Assembly (NCBI RefSeq): GCF_000151315.2
Contig: NW_011887292.1
Span: 3,460,241-3,524,240, forward strand
Origin: Capsaspora owczarzaki ATCC 30864
Lineage: Eukaryota > Opisthokonta > Filasterea
DNA: 64,000 nt
Reading direction: 5' to 3'
Below, piece after piece: positions 14,641 to 26,674 of this stretch. A model generated the notes under the pieces. It was given only the letters and a program-made list of their open reading frames with translations, did no database searches and was not told the origin of the DNA. How positions within the stretch are numbered: the stretch's first letter is position 1; every line of letters begins with the position of its first letter. Made by a program: the position numbers and the translations under genes.

Positions 14641-15306
14641 GATCGCCATCGCCTGGGCAACGTTGCACCTGGGCTGCTGGCTGGTTCCATTCGAGCTCGC
14701 GTTCTTGTCTGGTCGCTGTCTGTGGGCGGTGTTCATTCTGTTTGAACCTGGTTTGCCTTGCCGACTGGATCTTGTATGGCGTTTCCTAATCCTTTTATCA
14801 CCTTCCTTTTTTTCCCCCGCCTTTGCTTCCACTTTTGCGCTCACTTTTACTGCCACTTTCTCGCTTCTTTTACCCTCATATCCCTCGTCCTTTTTTTTCT
14901 TTTTCTTTTCCTTTTTTTTTTTTTTTCATTTTTCACATGGTTTTTCTTTTTCTTTTCCTTTTTTTTTTTCATTTTTCACATGGTCTCTTTTTCCCTTGTG
15001 TCCCCATTCCACCTTTTTCGGTGATTCCTTGTGTGCTTGTATGTGTCAAATGTGCGTGCGTGCGTTTTCCTTGTCTTTGTGCCAGTGCAACAATTTCATT
15101 GTACACGGCCAACGAGTCATGCTGCAGTCTGACGTAAGACCGGCATGTGGCACGAAACGATCATGCTGCAGTCTGACGTAAGACCGGCATGTGTAAAAAG
15201 TTCGAACGAAAATGCGTAGACACAACCAAAAACGAGAAAAAATCAAACGGCGCCAGTTGATGCGAAGACCGAAAAACTCGCAACATACAGCATACATACT
15301 GGCCGT
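14641..15306. other. convergent 3' intergenic region
   Basis: This region lies between the glycosylase stop and the receptor D stop on the opposite strand. It is T-rich from 14860 to 15010 and contains the 33-bp direct repeat listed separately. The part from about 15100 onward is repeated, inverted, at 44219-44400 beyond the second assembly gap. No gene seen. Confidence 0.6.
15117..15193. repeat. 33-bp direct repeat, two copies
   Basis: Identical 33-bp units at 15117-15149 and 15161-15193, each starting TCATGCTGCAGTCTGACGTA and spaced 44 bp apart. They lie in the 3' flank of receptor D. One reverse-complement copy is found at 44339-44371 in the 3' flank of receptor E, so the flank was duplicated along with the gene. 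Confidence 0.95.
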
Positions 15307-18300
15307 TTACGGGGACTCCTCGTCCAAGGTCACGTACGAGTCGGGCTGGGCCTCAGAGGCAGGGGTTGCAAACACGGGAGTTTTGTAGGCCACCTCCTCA
15401 CTGGAGATTGCGGAAGCGGCAGTGTGAGGTTCATACCCGGCCTCAATCGCCTTCTGCACCGCAGAGCTTTCGTACTGAGGGGGCAAAGCGCTTGTGTCCG
15501 CAATCCGAGCGGCAGGCGACGCATATGCTGAATCGTCATCGGTAGGCATGCCAGAGTTTCCATACAAGGCTTGGGAATTTCCGTAGGCAGGTGCACCAAG
15601 ACTGTCGTACAACTCTTCTGAACCTCCGCCGCCAAGCGTCGCGTACGTGTCTTCTTTCCTCTGGAGAGTGTCGTAGTCGGCGCTGAACGCCTCGTTCACA
15701 ACGGTCGTAGTGAAATTAGATGAGGTCGTGCTCGGTTGGCGCAGAATTCCGGGAACCAGGAACACACTCGAGTTTGTCTCATAAACAGGTTTCTGCTTCT
15801 TGGCGCGACGACGACGTGCAAGCACGAGCAAGAGCAGCAAAAGGAGAAGGAGCAGGAAGAATCCTGCACCGGCACCAGCCCCGATCGCTGTGACGGTAGC
15901 GGAGCCGGACGACGGAGGTTCGATGAACTCACAATGCGCGAGCAAAGTGGCGTTCCAGGTTCGGCTTGCAGTACAAGCAAAGCCGTCGGTGTAGTTCCCG
16001 GTCAGTCGATAGCCTTTGGCGCAAGACACGGTGCATTCGGAGCCAAAGTCGGTCGAGTTGTTCGTGCAGTTCACGGTGCCGTGCGGAAGCGTCAGAACGT
16101 CGCAAGCAACAATGGTGCACGAGGCGTCCATCGGGCGGTCCCACTCTCGTGTCGCCAGGCACTCGACAACATCGGCGTAGTCTCCTCCAAGCGAGTAGCC
16201 GGGGTTGCAGCTCGGGATGCACTCGGATCCGTAGTTTGTGTTGTCGTTGGTGCACAGAACAGCACCGTTTTCAAGCGTCAGAGGATCGCACGATACAATC
16301 GTGCATTCTGCTTGCAGCGTTGCGCTCCACTCGCGCGACGCCTGACACGTCACAGGATTTGTGTTGGCTCCGCCAAGGGTGTAGCCTGCATTGCAGCTCG
16401 GTGTGCATTCCGAGAGGTAGTTTGTGTTGCCATTGGTACAGTCGATGGCACCGTTTTCGAGAGTCAGAGGGTCGCACGACACAATCTGGCAGTGCGCAGA
16501 GAGGGTTGCGTTCCACAGCTGCGAGGCGTTGCAGCGCACTGCGCCAGTGTAGTCACCCTCCAGTGTGAAGCCAGCGTTGCAGTACGGGGTGCACTGCGAG
16601 TTGTAAGCAGTCGTTCCTCCAACGCAGTTCAGTCCACCATTACCAAGAGAAAGCGCGGGGCAGGCGATCGGGTCGCAGTAGAACGTCTCGGGACGTGACC
16701 AGGTGGTATCCGCTTTGCACACCGAATCGACAGTAGCAAGTGGCGCGTAACCACGGAGACGGAAGCCAGCGTTGCAAGAAATGGTGCAGATACCACCAAG
16801 CGAGTATCCATCACAGTTGACAGCTCCATTGGTTGGCGCTGCCATAGTGTGCGGACAATGTTCCGCATACAGAACGCATGTGGGTGTCCCGCGCGACCAC
16901 ACGCCGACAGAAGCAGTGCTGGACAGGCAAGTGACAGGAACAACACGCTGCGATGTGCCGTCCACGACATAGCCCGAATCGCAAGAGTAGGTGCACACTG
17001 TTCCGATGCTGCGAGTGGTCGGCTGGCAGCTCACGCTGCCGAGAGTGATTGAGGTTGGCGGGGCGGGGCAGTAGTTTGTGATAGTATTACAAGAGCTCGA
17101 GTAAGAGGACCAACCGAAAGAGCTAGTGTAGTCTGAGCAAGTGATGGTTGCGGTGGCAGACAGCTGATATCCATTGTTGCAGCTCATTGAGCAAGTTCCC
17201 TGATCTGAAGGGCATTGTCGAAACAAAAAAACAAACGAAAACAAAAACGATCATTTTGATAAGTGTTGCATGCGGACGCATCCTGACAGTAGAACAGCAT
17301 CAGTACTCTTACAAGTCGTGCTACCGCAATTAAACTGCCCATTCGTCGGATTGCTTGGATTGCCACAGTTGATCGTGTTGCATTGGAAGTTGCGGCCAGT
17401 CCAATACTTGTTTGATTGGCACGTAACAGTGCCTGAAGCGGATGTTGAGCGAGTGCCGGTGGCACACGAATGACTGCAAACGCCACCAACTGTCTGTCGG
17501 TTGCAGTTCCACGAGCCAGACGTGAATGATGCAGGGAAACCACACGACTTGGCTGCCATCTTGCAGCAGGTGTACTTCCAGCGCCGATCTTCATTGCTGT
17601 TGCTGTTAACTGCAAGCCATTCAACGCTAAGGGGTCAGACCCAATCTTGTGATCCACCAATCGTACGATTCTTTACCTGAAGACATGCCAGCGATAAACT
17701 GAAAAGACTGGGGGCAGGTGTAGAAAAGACGTCCGTCATAGTTGTTCACTTCGGCAGTCGTCGAACACCCACCCGTGTACTCGAACTCGGGAATCATTTG
17801 AACGGTTTTCACTTGATAAAGACGATCTTCTTTGGTGTTCCAGTGGCGTGAGTTCATCCCGTAGATTGTTCGACCCTGACCAGCAGTCCAGCTGAAATCC
17901 TGTCGTTCCAACAGGCATCAGCTCCAGATCAATACAAGCTACATCCATCCTGAATGCGAATCCAAAGCTTATTACCTTATCCCAATCGTTCATCTGAAAG
18001 TAGTTTTGGTCGGGAACGTTCCCCTTCGTGATTTGTTCGCCAGAATGCGTGATGCAACTCCTGCGATACTTCCACCAACGGTCTTCTTTCTTGTTATCGT
18101 GCTCGGATTCAAACTAACAGCGGATTTACACAGTCAGCGCCAGCACATCATGCAATGCAACGCTCCCCGTACTTACGCCCTTGAACCAGCATTGCACTTC
18201 CGTGCCGACATCGGCCGATTCCCAGTTGCTGTTGTCCATCGTGAACAGATGATACCTATATTGCGACAAAGTAAGTCAATTGGAGCAAACGCACCAACAG

Positions 18301-19504
18301 ACCCTCGCGAGTTGCAAACGTACCATCCATAGTCGGTATCGTAGAAGGTAGCTGCGCAACCAAAGGCAATCAACACAAAGGGTGAGTTCCAATTTCACAG
18401 CGCCGCGCTTGCTTCCAAATGCCCTTTGTCCTGCTCCTCACCCTCCGCTTCTATCCTCGAAACCACGACGCTCTAATTCATTCAACCCCCGTCGGCTGAA
18501 TCAACAAACCCAAAAAGGAAAATGACAATTGCGAGGAGGGGTTGTGGGTTTCTTGCGAGTCCGCTGTTTTTTTTTTTTTTTTTTTTTTTGATTTTCCGTT
18601 TCGGAAGGAAGACGAGTATTGCGCACGTCGAAAGGATTCACACTACAGCAAGCAAAGCGTAACGACTCCATTCACAAACCCAGAGTCGAGCGTCTGGGAC
18701 TTGAGCGAAGGCGGTGTATCCAAAAACCCCGTTCCAAAAACAAACAAACAAAAACCCGCAAACAGCAATTTCGGACGAGTGGCTGCCTCCCCCGCCCACG
18801 ACTCCTTGTCTTCCCTTGCATGCATCTTCGCTATTTTTTCTCGTAATGAATATTCCAATGAATCGGCTTGCCTCTCATTCCATTTTCGAGAGAAAGAGAG
18901 CAGCGCATGAAGTATGAGTCATCAAAGTAAACAAAACTTCAAAGATATCCTCGAAGGTAGGGGGAAAAGCAATGAGCGAAGCTCTTTTTCGTTTCGCGCG
19001 GTTCGTCATTCGGGCTTTGTGCCCTCCATTTCACCCCAGCGCTCATTCGTGCGAATTCTCAGCGCGTGCAAGCAGCGGGCACATGGGGGCCCTTCGTTTG
19101 TCTGGTCGAAGAACTGCCGTGTGGTGTGAGCGTGGCTGTTTTTTGTTTTTTGTTTTTAAAAAATATACAGTAAAATCCAATCAAACGAACTCATCGCTGA
19201 CAGTCCTCACGTTGCTTCACAACAACAACAAAGAGCGTCAACGAACGAGTACGCTCCGGTGCTCTCCAGAGACAAGCCAATGTCACCTGCGATCAAGATG
19301 CGGTTTATCTGCCGGGTTTGCCGACTGTTTCTTTTCCTTGGTATTTTTGTTTGTTTTGCCGGTTATCAAAAGGTTCTCATTGAATGTCAACGGGTAACGA
19401 TGGGTTGAGTGTGGGTGGCAGGCAGTACCAGAAGCGCCGTGCGTGAGCGCCAAAAGCGCTAACGATGCTACAAGAGCAACGTTCAGACAACGGAACAAAC
19501 GCAT
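15307..19504 (-). CDS. receptor D: dermatopontin-like and sushi-like transmembrane protein with tyrosine-rich tail
   Basis: Seven exons (19504-19429, 18351-18324, 18255-18177, 18113-17976, 17899-17677, 17609-17313, 17204-15307) join in phase to give 912 residues. Exon 1 is a signal peptide (MRLFRCLNVALVASLALLAL). Exons 2-6 form a dermatopontin-like region with NDWDK, GMNSRHWNTKEDR and NSNEDRRWKYTCC; the D-R-x-W motif is typical of that matrix-protein family. Eight six-cysteine sushi-like repeats follow, then a Leu-rich membrane helix and an Arg-rich stop-transfer. The 180-residue tail holds YDTL-x6-YATL, with the ITAM spacing, plus YDSL, YGNS, YASP, YESS, YKTP and YVTL. It has no kinase domain. 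It is likely a cell-surface receptor whose tail is phosphorylated by a tyrosine kinase (inferred). An alternative start six codons upstream (MLFLCS) is possible. Intron 1 (18352-19428) shows no other gene. Confidence 0.85.
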
Positions 19505-19931
19505 GGAACAAAGGAAAAGCAAGAAAAAGAACGAAGAAGAAGATCAAAACAAAAAAAGTAAACAAACAAACAAACAAAAAAAAAAAAAAAAATGAATGAA
19601 ACAGCAAGTCATGCCGATTTCAGCAATAGATCTATGTGCAAATTGGTAAAGGATGTGGACTTCCCAACGTCTAGCAATGACGGTGATGCAACGTCCCCAC
19701 GACGTTCCCAACGTCTAGCAATGACGGTGATGTGGGCCGCGCTCCATGTACCAACTTTATCGTTTGAGCTGCGGATCGGATCGTTTGGTCCTTCTGGTGG
19801 CTCTCCATTGAACTTGCCTTTGACGTTGCAATTCTCGATACTTCTCAATGTGGCCTTGCATTGAATCTGACAATTGAAATCGCAGAAAGAAAGCTCCATG
19901 TTCAGTCGATTATCTTTCTTTGCAGGCAGCC
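19505..19931. promoter_or_regulatory. divergent intergenic region between receptor D and the TBC gene
   Basis: These 427 bp contain an A-rich tract at 19550-19590 and a 28-bp direct repeat (19661-19688 and 19705-19732, spacing 44 bp). A CAG acceptor nine bases before the TBC start codon suggests an intron in that gene's 5' UTR, or an unseen upstream coding exon. Confidence 0.5.
19661..19732. repeat. 28-bp direct repeat, two copies
   Basis: Two identical 28-bp units beginning TTCCCAACGTCTAGCAATGA, 44 bp apart, in the shared upstream region of receptor D and the TBC gene. The intervening 16 bp also contains an ACGTC-like word. This could be a duplicated regulatory site or a simple slippage product. 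Confidence 0.9.
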
Positions 19932-22900
19932 ATGCAGCACCCTCTCGAGGCGAGCTTGCCGTACGACGAGTACGATTTCTGGATTGCCGAAACCCTCGCT
20001 GAAGATGACTATCGTTGCCACACATACAGGTAACCAAACGCGGCCCATTGCAAGCACAATCCATGCCATAAACGGCGACAGAGCGTGATCAAAACGAAGC
20101 GAAACGGAGCGAAACAAAATTCAAACGTTTCAAAAACTGTTGCCAACTCACGTTTGATCACCCTCTTTGTTCAACCACGCAGCCCCGACGAGAGTGCCCA
20201 AGTGGACGACGTCTGGGTGAAGCTCATGAAGCAGCTGCAGGACAACGCCGAGACGAGTGCTGTTGACAAGGTGAGCAGGAAAGAAATCCAAGCGCAACGC
20301 AAAAACAAGATGAAACAGTTTCAAAACAACGCGCCATCCATCCAATCCCTTTGACTGTTGCTGAAACGAGCTTCCGGGAGAGTGCGGTGCGGGGTTGTAT
20401 TTTGGGACGTTGTTCTTTTTTGCATTCGGTGGATGCGTTGAAGCGTGGTGGCAACAAACAGCGGTTCCAGGCTCTGTTGGTTGTGTATTTCGAAAAGCTG
20501 TTGAAAAACAGCCCCGACTTACCTCAAATCTATTCATCAAACCGTTCTAGATTCGTCAACTCTTGCAACGAGGCATTGCACGCCATCGACGTGGCGGTCT
20601 GTGGAGCTTGCTTCTGGGAACGCGGTTTATCCGCGCCAACAGCGAATACGATTACAAGGTACAAAATGTTGCACTGCCTGCCGCTTTCTTGAGGTGGCAA
20701 AAACACGAGATACTGCACCGTCTTGACTTGTCGCGTTGCTTACTTGCTCGATATGCTGACCAGGTCAATCGCGAAGCTGTGCAAGTCCAACGCGAAATTT
20801 TCGAGCAACGTGAGGACGAGCTACGCCAGCACTACCAACAACAGGCTAAGAATGCTGCCCTGTGTCAGTCACAGCTGGAAGCGGCACTTGCCAAGGCGTT
20901 GAGCACCGACGAAACAACTGCATCGCCTGACTCGAGCAGCGAGAAAAAGAATGCTGCCCCACTGGTGTGCAAAGATGTGCCGTTGCATTCGCTGCCAAAG
21001 ATGATGGCGCACAATCGTCCGCGCAAAACCCATGCAACTCATATCCTGGACATGGATATCGATGAGATTGCCGCTCTCGAATCGCCCGGAACGGCAGCAG
21101 CCACTGCGAAAAAACAGGAGCAGTTCGCCGCTGCTCTTCGCCAGATCAAGCTCGACTTGGGTACGCCTTGAGCATTGGCAGTTGCATCCTGTGGGCGCGC
21201 CTTTGTGCAAGCTCTACTTGCATGCTTACAACACAACCAAATGAATTCACAATGCTTGCGCTTTGTTTTGCCAGATCGAACCTTCCCGACTCACCGCATG
21301 TTCTCTGGTTCGGATCTGACTGGTCGATCCATGATGTTCAACGTGCTGGCACAGTATGCCAAGTACAATCCGACAGTTGGGTATTGCCAAGGTACAGTGT
21401 TTATCCGAGTGTTTTTCTTTTGATGTGTTAGGTTCTCACCACGACCAAAACCTTGACACTACAGGCATGTCATCGATTGCTGCAATGCTGCTGATGCACC
21501 TCGACGAGGAATCCACCTTCTGGGCCTTGGTGTCAATCTTTGAGCGTCCCAAGTACCTGAGCGGCTACTATGACACGTCGCTCCATCGTATTCAGCACCA
21601 CGCTGACGTGTTTAACAAAATCTTGTCGATCAAGTTCCCGGCGTTGTCCACCCACCTTGTAAATGACCCCATGGAGAGAAGTTTTGTCGTCCGTTCTCAA
21701 ACTTGCGGACGAAATGCGTTGCACACTCAACCAATTTGACTCTTGGCAGGAAAATCTTGGGATTCACCCGCTCATGTACACCGTGCCCTGGTTTATGTGC
21801 ATGTTTACGTCCTTGCCCTGCTGGGACACAGTTCTCGCCATCTGGGACATGTTGATGCTGGAAGGCGTGGTGACCATCTTCCGAGTGGCCATCTGCTTGA
21901 TGGACGTCTGCAAAGGTGAGGAGGCGTTGAGCGAATTACTGTGATTCTGGCAGCAAGTGGCTTGCATGGTTGCTCTGACTCATCTGGGCTGAATATTGTT
22001 GCATGGTTTCTTGCAATAGAGGAGCTGCTGGCGATGGACGGCGTTGAGCAAATTCTGCCTTACTTGCAGCATCCCCCAGTGAACAGGGTCATGCGAAATG
22101 TGTTTGTTCCCAAGCTTCTTGAGTGCGACATTTCCAAGGCCCACATCGACGCCGCAGAAGGGCTGCTCAAGGCAGAGAGCGCACCTGTTGCCGTCGAGGC
22201 CGTCGCCCAGGACTCGCTGCCAGAGTCCACCAAGCCCGTCAATGACGAGAATGAAAGCAGCAACGGTGCAATCAAGGGATCCTTGGTCAAGGCGACTGGT
22301 AAGTGCAGCATTCGCGATTCTCGAGTCACCCTGCCTTTTCGAAACACTCACTTTGGCTGAGCGACGATCGTCTGCTGCAGACTCTGGCGCTGTGCCGAAA
22401 GCTTCCCGATTCAAGCGGCTGCTGTCAAACATGGCGACCTCCAAGGCAAAGGCAGCCATATCGCGCTCTATCTCGAGCTCGGCGTTGAAGGATGCCTCCA
22501 ATCGGGTACCAAGCAACCTTCGCGCGCGGCTGTCGCGGAACAACCCCCGTTCGCAACCGAAACTGTCGGTCGAGCCGAGCGCATCGAGCATGGAGGAAGC
22601 GACCTGCGGTTCCAATTCCGCTTTGCCGCAGGGCGAGGCCGCTAACTACCACCCGCTCCTCATTGAGAACGACGAGGAAGGTGCTGGCGATCGGAGCTTC
22701 CTCGATGCCAGCTTTGTGTCTCTGCGCTCAACTTCGTCCCCGACTCGTTCGGTCCCTCGGTTTAATGGCAACATGAGCATGATTGTTTCCAGCGGTGGCA
22801 TGGACCTGGATGACGATGAAGTTTGCCAACCAGTCCAAGCATTGCCGGAAGTGCAGGATTTGAACATGAGCGTCGATTCTGCGCTCTTCTTTGCCTCTCG

Positions 22901-23669
22901 CAACAAAGCGCACGGCTATGGTGCTGCGGGAGCGACAGCTCGTTCACGCCAAGTGCGCATTACCTCTCCTGTGTCTGGTTCCTACGTTCGCAGTGGATGG
23001 GGAGATCGCACCTTGCCCATGGTCTCGCCAATGGCCACGCCGTCCAGCCGCAAGCTGGTGAAGGGCTCGCCGAGTCAAATGCTCTCCTTCCGAGAGTTCA
23101 ACACGACCACCCCATTGCGCCAAACCCAGACCAAGCAGCTCAAGCCGTTCACTGGCGCAAAGAAACGCGAACTGGCAACTGCAGTCACTCCTGGTGCCCA
23201 CAGCTCACTGCGAGCCGCTCCTTCCGCAAACACCGGACAGAGCCACATCAAGCCTTCTCGACCATTGGCAGCTGTTCCCATCCGACAAATCCACATCCCC
23301 AACTCAATGTTGTCATCATCGTCTAGCCCCGCTGCGTCGCCCTTCCTGGTCCGCGGCCAATTGCTGCGATCAGCCGCCCGCAACAACGCCGCGGGAAAGG
23401 GGGCATCGCCAGGCGCCTTCTCTCCTTCGTCTCGCAAGGTTCGAGTCAATGCCACCCAATCTCCACATTCTGAAGCCAAGCGGCGCTTTGCGTCTCCCGG
23501 AGCGTTTTCGTTGAATTCTCCTGGAGGCCGTTCGCTGGACTCTCTCGGTGCCATGACGCCCGAGGTGTCCATGTCGCCGGATGTGGAGCTGTGCGAGATG
23601 ACTCCAGTGGTCATGTCGCGGTCTCGCGCTGCGGCATGCACTCAAAACATTTTCTTGGATATGGATTAA
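19932..23669 (+). CDS. TBC-domain Rab GTPase-activating protein
   Basis: Nine exons (19932-20029, 20183-20270, 20551-20658, 20764-21160, 21275-21391, 21465-21658, 21750-21915, 22020-22298, 22381-23669) join in phase to 911 residues. The TBC domain starts at IRQLLQRGIARHRRGGLWSLLLG. It is interrupted by a charged 120-residue insert rich in Gln and Ala, then continues with IKLDLDRTFPTH, which carries the catalytic arginine finger (I-x-x-D-x-x-R), and NPTVGYCQG, which carries the glutamine finger. It ends with WFMCMFTSLP and IWDMLMLEG. Both catalytic residues are present, so it should be an active Rab-GAP in membrane traffic; the target Rab cannot be told. The C-terminal 430 residues are Ser/Pro/Arg-rich and probably disordered. 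It converges on the C17orf75-like gene, 228 bp away. Confidence 0.9.
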
Positions 23670-23897
23670 TGCAGTAAAAGGTCTCCACACGGAGAGAGTT
23701 GACGTGAAAGCCAAAGTGAGCGAAGGGGGGGGGATGAAGAGAGGTGTATCTATTTGTTTGAATTCTTGTGAGTATGTGTGATGATTGTTGATTGTGTTCG
23801 CGACGTCGAAATATAGTATTGTTGTCATCTGTAAATTTTTCATTTTCATTTAAAGCCGATCGACCAATGGTGTGAGCAACGAAACAAAAAACGACTT

Positions 23898-25949
23898 TCA
23901 AACTAACGGTTGCTGCCGACTCTGAAACCATGTGAGCGCTTTCAACACATCAGCTTCCTCTGATGAGAGCACGTCAAACGACGAAACAGCGCGCAACAAA
24001 ATGGCACCCAGACCACAGCGCTCAAGAAACTCGGACGCGCGGTAGAGCGCATAGTGATCGACTTCGGCTTGGCGAACCAGTCGCTTGAAGTGATTCATTT
24101 CTTGCGTGACACGCAGCTTGTACAAATCCAGAGCGTGTCGCAAAACGAGCGGATCGGGTGCGGAGAAGAGCGCCAGCCGCAGCTCTGTTGCAAACTCACG
24201 GCAGGATTCTGGCAAATCCGCGAATAGCGGGTCTGGTTGTCCATCCTCCATTTTCACAGCAACGGTGGGTGTTGGAATGTGCGGGGGCAGCATGTCTGGT
24301 TCGGTCTGTTCGGCAACGCGGAGCTTGAGAGCTTTGGCGCGCAGGTTGGAGGGATTGCTGGGAGTCACAGGCATGGGAACGGGTCCGTGCGGTCCCAACA
24401 CCAATCCTTGACTGTTCGTGGTGCCAACGCGCACGATCAAATTCGGAGCAACAACGCACGAGAGGGAGGATGTGAGTTCCGCAGGAAGCTGAGGCGCATC
24501 GGCAGGCGTAGGTACGGAACTTGAGACTGGATTATGAGAGCTGTGATCCAAGAGGGCGTTGAGCTGTGCAAAGCCAACAGCGCCGGCAAATTTGGCCAAA
24601 TCTGCAACTGCAGCGGCGAGGGAACTGCGAAGCTCTGCAGAGGATTCGACGGTGACTTCCACGTTGGTTCCGCACAAACACGCAAACAACACATGGTCGA
24701 GCACGTTGGCAGGCAAGGTCCGCACGGTTCGAGGGAAGTATTGGAGACACAAATCGACCCATTCGTCCAACCGGGCCAGAACATCCGGGACGGCGGAGGC
24801 GAGCCACGCCGACAGCACGGGCGACTGCGCTGTAGCCGCGATCATGTCGAGTGGACCAAAGGAAGAAAGTTGGTGCGCCAGTGACGTTGGCGCATCGCCA
24901 TGAGAGGATGGCGGGGCAGAATCCGACTGCAGGCCAGACTGGTAGGACGACGGGAGCGCGGCCTGGAAGCTCTGCCCGCGCGGTCGCGGGGTGCCAGCAC
25001 CCGCAGCTGTCCAATCGCGACCGAGCTGCCTCATGGCGGTGGCTGGGTCTGGCAGACGCGCAGGCAACAGCAGGGAAAGGCTGTGCGAGAAGCGATCGAG
25101 ATCCGAGCGGAAGAGATCAAACGGTGAGACTGCATCCGAGGCGAGGGCGTCGGCCGCTTTGGGCGACAGGACATGAACGAGACAGAGCAGGTATTCGTCC
25201 GAACGGTAGCTGCCTGACTGGTTGAGCGGATCATCGTCGACATCGGGCGTTGCCACCGAGCGGGAGGACGCGTCGCCGCCGTCCGTCGGGAATTGCAAAG
25301 AGAGTGCCGAGAGCTCCCGCGATCCTCTTAGAAGCGTGTAGTAAGTCAGCACTGGCAGACTGAGCTTGCTTGCGTCCGGAGGCGCGACACTGAATGATGG
25401 TCGGCGAACGTCTCCGGTGTGCATTGCGTTGTGCTTGGCTGGTTGGCCATCGGGATGCAGCAGCTGGTAATCCATCGCGCCATTTGAAGGGGCTGGACTG
25501 GCGTGGTCGCCTGCTAGAATGTCGCTTCCATGACCATGACCTTGGCTATGACCTTGGCGATGACCATTTCCCGACGGCGACGGCGGCTGCTCGTGCTGGA
25601 GCGCCAAGGTGAGCATCGTCCGGGCAACGGCGGGATCGACCTGGGCCACATTGCCAGAGCCCGCATAGATGGATCCCTTGAGCAGGCGCTTGGCGATGAA
25701 TGTCTTGAGCTCCTGCTCGGCCTCAATGGACAGATTGGCTGCGATCAGCGTCAGGGTAAAGTCAGAGTTGACGAGACTCTCGCGCGTCAGGAACTCGCCA
25801 ACAGCAGACTGTTGTTGCTGAGGTTGTTGAGTTTGCTGAGGCTGTTGAGCCTGCTGGGTGTGGAGGAGGTGGTGCGGCTGCGCGAGCGACAGATCAGAGT
25901 CGGGCGCTGGCTGATCGTCATCGCTGTTCGCTGTTGCTGTTGCTGCTGC

Positions 25950-25980
<31 letters not shown>

Positions 25981-26078
25981 CCGGGGCTGGGGACGACCTT
26001 GATCCGATTCGCATGGAACGAGTACAGCGCATAGGCGGAGTGCAACTCGCGGGGCGGCGCGTCAGAGTCGCTGTCCAT
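23898..26078 (-). CDS. C17orf75: C17orf75 (Njmu-R1)-like subunit of the WDR11/FAM91A1 vesicle-tethering complex
   Basis: A single exon of 726 residues. Three blocks match the animal protein from memory: AYALYSFHANRIK near the N-terminus, SIEAEQELKTFIAKRLLKG with YAGSGNVAQVD at about 110-150, and LRVTQEMNHFKRLVRQAEVD with HYALYRASEFLERCG near the C-terminus. In animals this subunit works with WDR11 and FAM91A1 at the trans-Golgi, where the complex binds TBC1D23 and helps capture endosome-derived carriers. The protein is almost twice the human length because of Ala/Thr, Gln and Ser/Pro-rich inserts. The start was set at MDSDSDAPP: the frame stays open upstream, but that part has no family similarity and falls in the divergent promoter region. 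Confidence 0.85.
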
Positions 26079-26674
26079 CTTCCCGTTCTGCTGAAGCGCT
26101 TTGAGACGTAGACTGAACACCAATGATTTCTCAACGAGCAATGGTGATGATGATCTTCCGCCCTTTTCCCCCAAGGCGCATGTGATGGGGATGGCTAAGT
26201 AACGGTGTGTTTTGTGAGTTGGATCCGTCGTCGGTCTCAAGTGTGTTCGGCAAGCAGGATCATCATCGCAAAACTCAGCGCCAATTCCAATGTAAATCTC
26301 GTCTTCTCTTCCCCCCTTTTCCCCTCGTCTTCCCTCAGGAGCAGCTGAAGTGCTCTTTTTGTTGATGTGTTGTGTTCTCACGCTGTCGTTACTCATGTCC
26401 TTGTTTTCCCCGCCATTCACGAATGCTAGCCCTTCTTCCAAACAAGGACTCTCTGGTGGTACAGTGTTACTCCCCTTTCTCAGTTTTCCTTTTCCTTTTT
26501 TTTTTTTTTTTCATTTTTGTCATTCCTTTTCTCATTTTCCCATCCGCGGCGGCTTCTTTGGCTTTGTCTGGCTCTGTTCTCTGTCCTTCTTCTCACCCGC
26601 ACACACACATACATACACATACACACACACATACACACTTGCACTGACACACACTTGCACACACGCTCTTCTTA
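26079..26674. promoter_or_regulatory. divergent intergenic region between C17orf75-like gene and receptor A
   Basis: These 596 bp hold both promoters. A T-rich run lies at 26490-26530 and an imperfect CA-rich tract at 26598-26665, ending just before the receptor A start codon. T-rich then CA-rich sequence also precedes receptors B and C, so this may be shared promoter or 5' UTR sequence. Confidence 0.5.

Noticed and set aside
15736-16698. 320-codon plus-strand frame through receptor D
   Set aside because: It is a shadow of the cysteine-repeat coding strand; the minus-strand frame has the signal, repeat and membrane features.
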